A DNA stretch of 6,042 bases from Methanoregula sp. (GTDB lineage Archaea; Halobacteriota; Methanomicrobia; Methanomicrobiales; Methanospirillaceae), in contig JAURZP010000343.1 of the NCBI GenBank assembly GCA_030653335.1, positions 1 through 6,042 on the forward strand. Reading direction: 5' to 3'. The notes under the pieces were generated by a model, which was given only the letters and a program-made list of their open reading frames with translations, had not been told where the DNA came from and did no database searches. The position numbers and the translations under genes were made by a program. Positions 1 to 6,042 of this stretch are shown in pieces. Each line of letters starts with the position of its first letter. The first letter of the stretch is position 1.

Positions 1-3000
1 AAACCGATACCATCTGGGGTTCTGCTGAAATGCACAGAATATTTAATTTCCCTCCAGATTCCGGAACATTTCCCCTCGATAGCATAGAAGCCTGCATTCC
101 GGAAAGGGAGCGGGTTCATCAGGCGCTTGTCGATCTGATCAGTGCAGGAAAAGAGTACGATCTTGAGTATGCCATCAACCCGGCAGATGGTTCCGCTCAA
201 AAAATAATACATTCCATTGCCCGGGTCGAAAAAGATGAACAGGGAAACATACTCAGGATCATGGGTGTTGTACAGGACATCACCGGGCGCAAACTGGATG
301 AGGAGAAGCTGCTTAAAAATGCCAAAGAACTCCATGCGTCCTATGCAGAGATTGCTGCATCAGAAGAGGAACTCCGGGCCAATTTAGATGAACTCTCATC
401 ACAGGAACAGGCACTGCGGGAAAGCGAGGAGAAACTCGCAGCAGTTGTTGCCGGTTCACCGGTTCCAAAGTTTGTCCTTGACAGCGACCATAAGATCATT
501 TACTGGAACAAGGCACTCGAGCAGACAACCGGTATCAGCGCTGCGCAGGTGATTGGAACCCGTGATCAATGGAGGGCATTTTACCCACATGAACGCCCGA
601 CCATGGCAGACCTGATCCTTGATGGAGCATTTTCCCGTATTTCGGAATTGTACGCAGGAAAATTCAGCGAATCACAAGTAATTGACGGAGCATTTGAGGC
701 AACAGACTTCTTCCTGCACATGGGTGAGAGGGGAACATATCTCCGTTTCATGGCAGCTCCTATCAAAAATTTGCAGGGGGTTATAATTGGGGCAGTCGAG
801 ACGCTCATCGATGTCTCTGATATCAAGCGGGCTGAAGTGGAACTGGGAACAAAAAACGAAGAATTAGGAGCAGCCTTTGAAGAGATCACCGCAACAGAAG
901 AAGAACTCCGGGCGAATTTAGACGAACTCACACAGCAGGAACATGCATTGCGGGAATTAAAAAAGGAACTCTCAGATATTATTGAGTTCCTTCCGGATGC
1001 TACGTTTGCCATCAATACAAAGGGTGTGGTGATCGCATGGAACCATGCCATGGAAGTCATGACGGGAGTAAAGCAGGCAGATATACTCAATAAAGGGAAT
1101 TATGAATACTCATTACCGTTTTATAAGGAACGCAGACCGCTCCTCATTGACCTTGTTTTTGGTTATGATGAACAGGTAGTGGAAAAATACCCGGGCATCC
1201 GGTGTGAGGGGGACAAGCTTATTGCCGAAGTGTACATTCCCCATCTTCGTAACGGCAGGGGCGCACACCTCTGGTTTACTTCATCTCCTCTCTATGATTC
1301 GGGAGGAAAGATCTCCGGTGCCATCGAATCCATCAGGGAGATCACAGAACACAAAGAGCGGGAATCTGCGCTGAACTTAATAAACGAAGAACTCAGTGCA
1401 GCTTTTGAAGAGATCACCGCAACAGAAGAAGAACTGCGCCAGCAGGTAGACGTGATTGCTAAAGCGCAGGAGGCGCTCTGCGAAAGTGAGACACGCTACC
1501 GTGAATTTTTCACGATATCCCGGGACAGTGTTTTTATCACTTCTCCAAGTGGGCAATGGATAGATTTCAATGATGCGTTAGTGGAGATGTTCGGGTATAA
1601 AAGCCGGGAGGAAATGTTAACAGTCCCTGTATCTTCAATCTATGCAAATGCAGATGAGCGCTCTGCATTTCTTCACCACATTGAACAAAACGGCTATGTC
1701 AAAGAATACCCGGTGCGATTAAAACAAAGAGATGGGACGGTCATTAACACACTCATCACAACTGTGACAGTACGATACCCGGATGGAACCCTCAAAGCAT
1801 TTATCGGGACTATACGGGATATTACCAGACAAAAACTGGCAGAAGATAAGTTGCGGGAGACTGAACAGCGGTACCGGAATATTGTTGAAGACCAGACCGA
1901 GTTCATCTGCCGATTCCTGCCCGACGGGACTCATATTTTTGTCAATGATGCTTATTGCCGGTACTTCGGAGTGAACCGGGAAGATATCATCGGCCATAAG
2001 TTCAGTCCGGTCCTCTTTGCGGATGACGAAAAAGCGGTTGCCGCTTTCTTTTCTGCCCTGACTCCGGAAAAACCTGTCGGAACCATTGACCAGCGGATCA
2101 TCATGCCGGATGGAACGGTCCGGTGGCAGCGCTGGAGTGACCGGGCAATTTTTGATGACAAAGGAAATATAAAGGAGTACCAGACCGTGGGCAGGGATAT
2201 CACCGAATATAAAGAGGTGGAAACCCGGCTGCAAACAACATCCATGGAATACCAGAACCTGCTAAAAAATATGAACGATGTCTATTACCGGAGCGATACC
2301 GAGGGCAGACTTATTCTTGCAAGTCGCTCATGGGCAACCCTGCTTGATTATCCTGATTTGTCAGAATGTATAGGTAAAAATATTGCCGGAACATTCTATG
2401 CAAACCCTGACGATCGTGCCCCGTTCCTTGAAGCAGTGTTTAAAAACGGTTCCGTGACCGATTATGAGATCACGTTAAAAAAGAAAAACGGAACTCCGGT
2501 TACTGTTGCAACAAGCAGTTACCAGTATTTCGATGCGGCAGGTCATGTGCTTGGGGTTGAAGGAACATTCAGGGATATCACCGAGCGAAAACGATTCACA
2601 GAAGATCTTAAAGAGACCGAGCGGAGACTTACTGATATCATCAGTTTCCTTCCGGATGCGACACTGGTTATCGATCGTGAGGGAAAAGTTATTGCCTGGA
2701 ACCATGCGATCGAAGAATTAACCGGAGTGCCTGCAAAAGATATGATCGGAAAGGGAAATTTCGAATATGCATTACCATTCTATGGTGTGAGACGCCCGAT
2801 CCTCATCGATCTTATTGAAACACCTGATGCGGATCTTGAAACGAATTATTCCTCTGTCCGGCGAACTGGCAAAACACTGACTGCCGAAACAGGTATGGCG
2901 CACGTTGGCGGAAAGAACCGCATTCTCTGGGGAAAAGCAAGCCCCCTGTACAATTCCCATAACAAGGTGACCGGCGCAATCGAGTCCATCCGGGATTTTA

Positions 3001-3674
3001 CTGAACAAAGAATACTTGAAGATTCCTTAAAAACGGTGAACAAAAAGCTCAACCTGATGAGTTCGATCACACGGCACGATATCTTAAACAATATCACCAT
3101 CTGCCTTGGGTACCTTGAACTTGCAAAATACAAATCTCCCAATCCCGATATGCAAAAACTCATTACGATCCTTGAACAAAATATCGGGGCTATCCAGTCC
3201 CAGATCGATTTTACACGGGTGTACCAGAACCTTGGGGTGGCGGCACCAATCTGGCAGGATCTCGGGGGATTATTACGCAGGTGCTCATCTGCAGGAAAGA
3301 TTCCAATCAAATCGGAGATATCAAATCTTCAGGTGTATGCTGATCCCCTGATCAGTAAGGTGTTCAATAATATTTATGACAATGCGGTGCGGCACGGGGG
3401 CCGGGTAACTGAAATCCATGTGAGGGCACAAGAACGTGGAACGGATATGGTCATTGTCTGGGAGGATGATGGCGTTGGCGTTTTACCGGATGAAAAAGAG
3501 AAGATCTTCGATCGCGGTTTTGGGAAGAATACCGGTCTTGGTCTCTTTCTGGTGAGGGAGATTCTCGGTATAACGGGAATGTCCATACGCGAGACCGGCG
3601 AACCGGGGAAGGGAGCCCGGTTTGAGATGACGGTGCCAAAAGAGATGTGGCGGATTGCGGGGGATGTAAAGTAA
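1..3674 (+). CDS. Multi-PAS sensor histidine kinase, 5' end missing
   Basis: Soluble-looking sensor kinase predicted to autophosphorylate on a histidine and pass the phosphate to a receiver, probably the next gene's. The frame is open from base 3; the codons before the ATG at 30 read TDTIWGSAE, which continues a PAS fold, so that ATG is internal and the true start lies upstream. Numbering from it, PAS domains lie near residues 1-88, 138-268, 315-442, 488-602, 615-728, 738-854 and 868-995, most closing with a DIT-type cap. Coiled-coil linkers at about 89-136, 269-314 and 443-487 share a repeated sequence. The kinase core follows: H-box RHDILNN with H1016, N-box NNIYDN (N1118), DDGVGV (1146-1151), FDRGFG (1160-1165), NTGLGL (1167-1172), GKGARF (1193-1198). 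No membrane segment is visible, but the missing N-terminus could hold one. Ligands are unknown; no LOV-type cysteine motif was seen. The kinase call is firm; exact PAS borders are approximate. Confidence 0.95.
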   Translation, partial: TDTIWGSAEMHRIFNFPPDSGTFPLDSIEACIPERERVHQALVDLISAGKEYDLEYAINPADGSAQKIIHSIARVEKDEQGNILRIMGVVQDITGRKLDEEKLLKNAKELHASYAEIAASEEELRANLDELSSQEQALRESEEKLAAVVAGSPVPKFVLDSDHKIIYWNKALEQTTGISAAQVIGTRDQWRAFYPHERPTMADLILDGAFSRISELYAGKFSESQVIDGAFEATDFFLHMGERGTYLRFMAAPIKNLQGVIIGAVETLIDVSDIKRAEVELGTKNEELGAAFEEITATEEELRANLDELTQQEHALRELKKELSDIIEFLPDATFAINTKGVVIAWNHAMEVMTGVKQADILNKGNYEYSLPFYKERRPLLIDLVFGYDEQVVEKYPGIRCEGDKLIAEVYIPHLRNGRGAHLWFTSSPLYDSGGKISGAIESIREITEHKERESALNLINEELSAAFEEITATEEELRQQVDVIAKAQEALCESETRYREFFTISRDSVFITSPSGQWIDFNDALVEMFGYKSREEMLTVPVSSIYANADERSAFLHHIEQNGYVKEYPVRLKQRDGTVINTLITTVTVRYPDGTLKAFIGTIRDITRQKLAEDKLRETEQRYRNIVEDQTEFICRFLPDGTHIFVNDAYCRYFGVNREDIIGHKFSPVLFADDEKAVAAFFSALTPEKPVGTIDQRIIMPDGTVRWQRWSDRAIFDDKGNIKEYQTVGRDITEYKEVETRLQTTSMEYQNLLKNMNDVYYRSDTEGRLILASRSWATLLDYPDLSECIGKNIAGTFYANPDDRAPFLEAVFKNGSVTDYEITLKKKNGTPVTVATSSYQYFDAAGHVLGVEGTFRDITERKRFTEDLKETERRLTDIISFLPDATLVIDREGKVIAWNHAIEELTGVPAKDMIGKGNFEYALPFYGVRRPILIDLIETPDADLETNYSSVRRTGKTLTAETGMAHVGGKNRILWGKASPLYNSHNKVTGAIESIRDFTEQRILEDSLKTVNKKLNLMSSITRHDILNNITICLGYLELAKYKSPNPDMQKLITILEQNIGAIQSQIDFTRVYQNLGVAAPIWQDLGGLLRRCSSAGKIPIKSEISNLQVYADPLISKVFNNIYDNAVRHGGRVTEIHVRAQERGTDMVIVWEDDGVGVLPDEKEKIFDRGFGKNTGLGLFLVREILGITGMSIRETGEPGKGARFEMTVPKEMWRIAGDVK
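336..422 (+). repeat. Coiled-coil linker repeat, copy 1
   Basis: Encodes a charged helix containing EEELRANLDEL followed by QEQALRE, joining the first and second visible PAS domains. It aligns codon for codon with copy 2, 534 bases (178 codons) downstream, including the shared run GAACTCCGGGC (369-379 and 903-913). The regular Glu/Leu pattern suggests a parallel dimeric signalling helix. Confidence 0.75.
870..956 (+). repeat. Coiled-coil linker repeat, copy 2
   Basis: Encodes AAFEEITATEEELRANLDEL and then QEHALRE between the second and third visible PAS domains. Bases 876-907 are identical over 32 positions to 1404-1435 in copy 3, while the flanking PAS coding sequences are much more diverged. 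The second half of this linker matches copy 1 better than copy 3, so it is intermediate between the two. Confidence 0.8.
972..1355 (+). repeat. PAS module of the RRPxLIDL type, copy C
   Basis: Third visible PAS domain of the kinase. It has a distinctive core: FLPDAT, VIAWNHA, MTGV, LPFY, RRPLLIDL, then SSPLYDS and GAIESIREIT. By hand count, its first 62 residues match 39 of 62 positions in the PAS domain at 2631-3014, about 1.3 kb away. The second visible PAS (around 441-833) is a more distant relative, with ERPTMADLI in the same place. Confidence 0.8.
1398..1484 (+). repeat. Coiled-coil linker repeat, copy 3
   Basis: Encodes AAFEEITATEEELR and then a diverged second half (QQVDVIAKAQEALCE) between the third and fourth visible PAS domains. 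It lies 528 bases (176 codons) after copy 2. The 32-base identity with copy 2 (1404-1435) ends sharply at the base after GAACT. Later PAS junctions in this gene use shorter, unrelated linkers. Confidence 0.8.
2631..3014 (+). repeat. PAS module of the RRPxLIDL type, copy G
   Basis: Last PAS domain before the kinase core. It carries the same landmarks as copy C (FLPDAT, VIAWNHA, LPFY, RRPILIDL, SPLYNS, GAIESIRDFT) without gaps over the first 62 residues. It is joined by a short helix directly to the phosphoacceptor helix, so this copy is the one best placed to gate the kinase. The three PAS domains between the two copies belong to other PAS types. Confidence 0.8.
3036..3653 (+). other. Archaeal-type histidine kinase core (H-box plus ATPase domain)
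   Basis: This is the catalytic end of the first protein. The phosphoacceptor His codon is at 3075-3077 within TRHDILNN, with Asp following the His where many bacterial kinases have Glu. The N-box (VFNNIYDNAVRHGG) starts at 3360, the G1 box (WEDDGVGV) at 3459, and NTGLGL at 3528. Only about 17 residues separate the G1 and G2 glycine boxes, so the ATP lid is short. All motifs expected for kinase activity are present, and I see no inactivating substitution. The protein ends about 20 residues after the last glycine motif, with no receiver or transfer domain attached. Confidence 0.9.
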
Positions 3675-3676
3675 TG
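3659..3676 (+). promoter_or_regulatory. Stop-start overlap with purine-rich ribosome binding site
   Basis: The kinase stop TAA (3672-3674) and the receiver-protein ATG (3674-3676) share one base in TAATG. GGGGGAT at 3659-3665 lies eight bases before the ATG and is a plausible, imperfect Shine-Dalgarno sequence inside the last kinase codons. The arrangement suggests translational coupling and a common transcript. No promoter is visible between the genes. Confidence 0.65.
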
Positions 3677-6042
3677 GCATCTGTAATCCGGTTGCTCTAT
3701 GTGGATGACGAACCCAGTCTTCTGGAGATCGGGAAGTTATTTTTAGAAGAGTCCGGGAATTTTTCAGTGACAACCGTTGTGTCGGCTGCTGCTGCACTCT
3801 CACTTCTCAAGAGCGAACCCTTTGATGTCATTGTTTCCGATTACCAGATGCCCGGCATGGACGGCATCCGTTTCTTAATTGAGGTGCGAAAAGTGTTCGG
3901 GCATATCCCGTTCATCCTCTTCACCGGTCGTGGCAGGGAAGAGATTGTCATTCAGGCAATCAACAGCGGGGTGGATTTCTATCTCCAGAAAGGAGGAGAT
4001 CCGGGTTCACAGTTTACTGAGCTCTCGCACAAGGTGCGGGCGGCAGTTTCGCAGCGCTCAAGCGAGCTGGCGTTTAAGGAGAGCGAGGAACGTTTCAGGG
4101 CGATTTCAGAATATTCCCACACCGCAATCTGCATCATCGATGAACAGGCAAAGATTGTCTGGGCGAATGGCAGGATGCAGGAACTCGGTGGGTATTCCCC
4201 CGAGCAGCTCTACAGGATGGAATCATTTGTCGGTTTTCTTGCACCGGAATCATTTGAATTTGTTGTGTCTAACTTTTCCAAAGTTCTTGCAGGTGAACCC
4301 TACGAACATCATTATAGTTTTTATTTCATCCGGGCTGACGGGAAAAAGCGCCTGTGCGAAAAGCACATGATGGATGTGGTGGATTCCCATGGCAGGCGCA
4401 ACCTCATCATCAGCATGTCAGATGTCACCGATCGCAAAAAGGCTGAAGATGCACTGCAACGCCAGTCGGTAACGCTCTCAATTCTCAATAACATCATCTC
4501 TACGGCAAACAAGGCAGAAAACCTTCAGCAACTCCTCACCAGTATCCTTTCAGAATCGCTGCACCTGCTGGACTTCGACTCCGGGGGTATTTACCTTGTG
4601 GATGGTTCAAAACGAACCGCAAATGTTGTCCACTCAAAAAATCTTCCCCCGGACTTTCTTGCTGAAATTCAGACGGTATCCATTGATAAGAATCCCTATG
4701 ATACGCTGTTTATAAAAAACGAACCGATCATTACAGAGAACTATGAACAGATCAGTCCGGAGCGATCGAAGAAGTATGGGTTTTTATCGATGATCTGTAT
4801 TCCCTTACTCTCAAAAGGGGTGGCCATCGGGGCACTGAATGTCACCAGCAGGAGGCGGCAGGTAATCTCTGAAGAGGAGAAACAGACGCTGTTTTCTATT
4901 GGCAGGGAACTGGGCAGTACGATAGAGAGGATGGCTGCTGAAGAAGAATTAAAGAAATCTGCAAAAAATTTAGAGACCCTGTTCAACTCCATCGAAGAGA
5001 TGGTCTTTGTGCTGGACATGCAAGAACAGATCCTTGCGGTAAATGATGCTGTTTTGCAACATCTCTTGTACACCTCAGAGGAACTTAAAGGCACGAATGT
5101 CTTGCTGTTGCATGTCCCAGAGCAGCGGGATGAAGCACTCCGGAATGTTCAGGAAATGATTGCCGGAAATATTGACTCCTGTCATGTGCCCGTCCTTGCA
5201 AAGGATGGCACACTTATCGAAGTCGAGACAAAGGTGACCCGCGGGTGGTGGAACGGCTCTGAGGTGCATATCGGGGTGATGAGGGATATCACCGAACGCA
5301 AAGTGGCAGAAGTGGAGTTAAAAAAGAGCGAACAGAAATTCCGGTCTCTTGTTGAGTATTCTCTTGAAGGAATACTGATCCTTGACTTTTCAGGAAATAT
5401 CCTGTTTGCCAATAGTGCTGCAGCCCGCATTATCGAAGTGGATGATGGGGCCGTACTCTCTGGCAGGAACTTGATGGAATTCATTGCGCCTGAGTCCCGT
5501 GAGGATGTCATTAAAGACTTTATCCAGGTGGCTCATGGTCACGATGCCTATATTGCACATTACCACGCGATTACGGCAAAAGGAAAAAAAATCTCATTAG
5601 AAAGTATTGGCAAAGTCATTACTTATGAAGGAAAACCCGCAGACCTTCTCTCAGTACGGGACATTACTGAACAAAAGAAAGTTAAAGATGCGCTTTTAGA
5701 GAGCAGCAGAAAATATACTGAATTATTCGAACTCGGCAGCGAAGCAGTCTTTCTCATTGATAATGAAACCGGTGCCATCCTGGAAGCAAATGCAGCAGCA
5801 AGTGAAATGTACGGTTATTCGCGGGATGTAATTCTCACACTGAAAAATACCGATCTGTCTGCAGAGACTGAAGAGACACAGAAGTTCACAACCCAGACAC
5901 CGGAAGGAACAATACGGTTGCTCGTGCGCCATCATCGCCGTGGCGATGGCACAGTTTTTCCGGTTGAGATTATCAGGCGGTTTTTTACATGGAATGGGCG
6001 ACCTGTTTATATCGCTGCTATTCGTGACATCACCGAGCGCAA
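3674..6042 (+). CDS. Receiver-PAS-GAF-PAS-PAS-PAS signalling protein, 3' end missing
   Basis: Response-regulator-type protein with a sensory array in place of a visible output domain. The frame is open from the ATG at 3674 to the window end (789 complete codons plus two bases). This start fits because the receiver's first strand (IRLLYVDDE) begins at residue 5. Domains: receiver about 5-125; PAS about 138-262, ending VTDRKKAED; GAF about 268-420, with the usual CIPLLSKG...IGALNV core; PAS about 430-545 (DITERK); PAS about 552-668 (DITEQK); PAS from about 678 to the cut at DITER. Short helical linkers of the KKSEQKF / ESSRKY type join the PAS units. No membrane helix and no DNA-binding motif are visible. 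The gene overlaps the kinase gene by one base, so it is probably co-translated with it and its receiver is the likely phosphate acceptor. The missing C-terminus may carry a second histidine kinase core, as in many methanogen proteins of this layout; that is inference. Confidence 0.93.
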   Translation, partial: MASVIRLLYVDDEPSLLEIGKLFLEESGNFSVTTVVSAAAALSLLKSEPFDVIVSDYQMPGMDGIRFLIEVRKVFGHIPFILFTGRGREEIVIQAINSGVDFYLQKGGDPGSQFTELSHKVRAAVSQRSSELAFKESEERFRAISEYSHTAICIIDEQAKIVWANGRMQELGGYSPEQLYRMESFVGFLAPESFEFVVSNFSKVLAGEPYEHHYSFYFIRADGKKRLCEKHMMDVVDSHGRRNLIISMSDVTDRKKAEDALQRQSVTLSILNNIISTANKAENLQQLLTSILSESLHLLDFDSGGIYLVDGSKRTANVVHSKNLPPDFLAEIQTVSIDKNPYDTLFIKNEPIITENYEQISPERSKKYGFLSMICIPLLSKGVAIGALNVTSRRRQVISEEEKQTLFSIGRELGSTIERMAAEEELKKSAKNLETLFNSIEEMVFVLDMQEQILAVNDAVLQHLLYTSEELKGTNVLLLHVPEQRDEALRNVQEMIAGNIDSCHVPVLAKDGTLIEVETKVTRGWWNGSEVHIGVMRDITERKVAEVELKKSEQKFRSLVEYSLEGILILDFSGNILFANSAAARIIEVDDGAVLSGRNLMEFIAPESREDVIKDFIQVAHGHDAYIAHYHAITAKGKKISLESIGKVITYEGKPADLLSVRDITEQKKVKDALLESSRKYTELFELGSEAVFLIDNETGAILEANAAASEMYGYSRDVILTLKNTDLSAETEETQKFTTQTPEGTIRLLVRHHRRGDGTVFPVEIIRRFFTWNGRPVYIAAIRDITER
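3686..4048 (+). other. Receiver (REC) domain with intact phosphorylation site
   Basis: N-terminal domain of the second protein. The acidic pair D11-D12, phosphoacceptor D56 (codon 3839-3841, in VSDYQMPGMDG), T84 and K106 are all present, so the domain should accept phosphate. The stretch after T84 reads GRGREE, and the conserved Lys lies in FYLQKGGDP. This version differs from the bacterial T/S-A and K-P pattern, and from family knowledge I associate it with receivers of Methanomicrobiales. The likely donor is H1016 of the upstream kinase. Confidence 0.9.
4475..4933 (+). other. GAF domain
   Basis: Residues about 268-420 of the second protein. The opening helix (LSILNNIISTANKAENLQQL), the first strand SGGIYLVD, and the paired core strands SMICIPLLSKG and VAIGALNV followed by a closing helix match the GAF fold. 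GAF domains bind small ligands or tetrapyrroles or mediate dimerisation; nothing here identifies the ligand. It is the only non-PAS sensory domain visible in the window. Confidence 0.8.

Noticed and set aside
30..32. ATG as the start codon of the first gene
   Set aside because: The frame remains open to the first bases of the window, and the preceding codons (DTIWGSAEM) are typical PAS sequence, so the gene begins upstream and this Met is internal.
581..1090. 169-codon open frame on the minus strand, rich in Ser
   Set aside because: Antisense to PAS and linker coding sequence; low-complexity Ser-rich composition is what the reverse of this Glu/Ala-rich coding sequence produces.
876..1435. 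Mobile element or direct-repeat-flanked insertion between the 32-base repeats
   Set aside because: The repeats encode the same protein helix in the same frame and the sequence between them is ordinary PAS coding sequence; no inverted repeats or transposase are present.
1719..2234. 171-codon open frame on the minus strand
   Set aside because: It lies wholly within well-supported PAS coding sequence of the kinase; its product has no recognisable domain and looks like an antisense shadow.
435..3014. Light-sensing (LOV) or phytochrome-type photoreceptor
   Set aside because: No PAS domain here shows the LOV flavin-binding cysteine motif (NCRFLQ type), and there is no PAS-GAF-PHY order with a bilin-binding Cys, so no photoreceptor call can be supported.
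3483..3803. Minus-strand frame spanning the gene junction
   Set aside because: It covers the kinase glycine boxes and receiver start in antisense and has no domain; there is no sign of a divergent gene or a promoter.
3879..4370. 163-codon open frame on the plus strand
   Set aside because: Out of frame within the receiver and first PAS of the second gene, which has clear domain content in its own frame; the alternative product is Arg/Ser-rich with no domain.

Overview
The window holds two large, same-strand signalling genes and almost nothing else. Both are cut by the window edges: the first lacks its 5' end and the second lacks its 3' end. Coding density is essentially complete, and no intergenic stretch, RNA gene, mobile element, CRISPR array or terminator can be supported.

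Organism: most likely a methanogenic archaeon of the Methanomicrobiales (Methanoregula-like). This is inferred from protein style and not from any marker gene. The clues are very long soluble multi-PAS kinases, an archaeal-type H-box (RHDILNN) followed by a short ATP-binding domain ending FDRGFGKNTGLGLFLVREIL, and a receiver domain with FTGRGREE...DFYLQKGGDP, a pattern I associate with receivers of that group.

Layout: bases 1-3674 encode the C-terminal part of a histidine kinase with seven visible PAS domains. The first three are separated by long repeated coiled-coil linkers, and the array is followed by a phosphoacceptor helix and an ATPase domain. Its stop codon overlaps the start codon of the next gene (TAATG at 3672-3676). 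Bases 3674-6042 encode a receiver domain followed by PAS-GAF-PAS-PAS-PAS, still open at the window end.

How they may work together: the tight overlap, a kinase with complete catalytic motifs and a receiver with all its key residues suggest a cognate phosphotransfer pair. Unusually, the receiver is joined to a second sensory array and not, in the visible part, to a DNA-binding output. The second protein may end in its own kinase core beyond the window, which would make this a kinase-to-kinase relay. The stimulus cannot be read from the sequence. I see no evidence for a wholly new kind of system; the interest lies in the modular duplication and the relay architecture.
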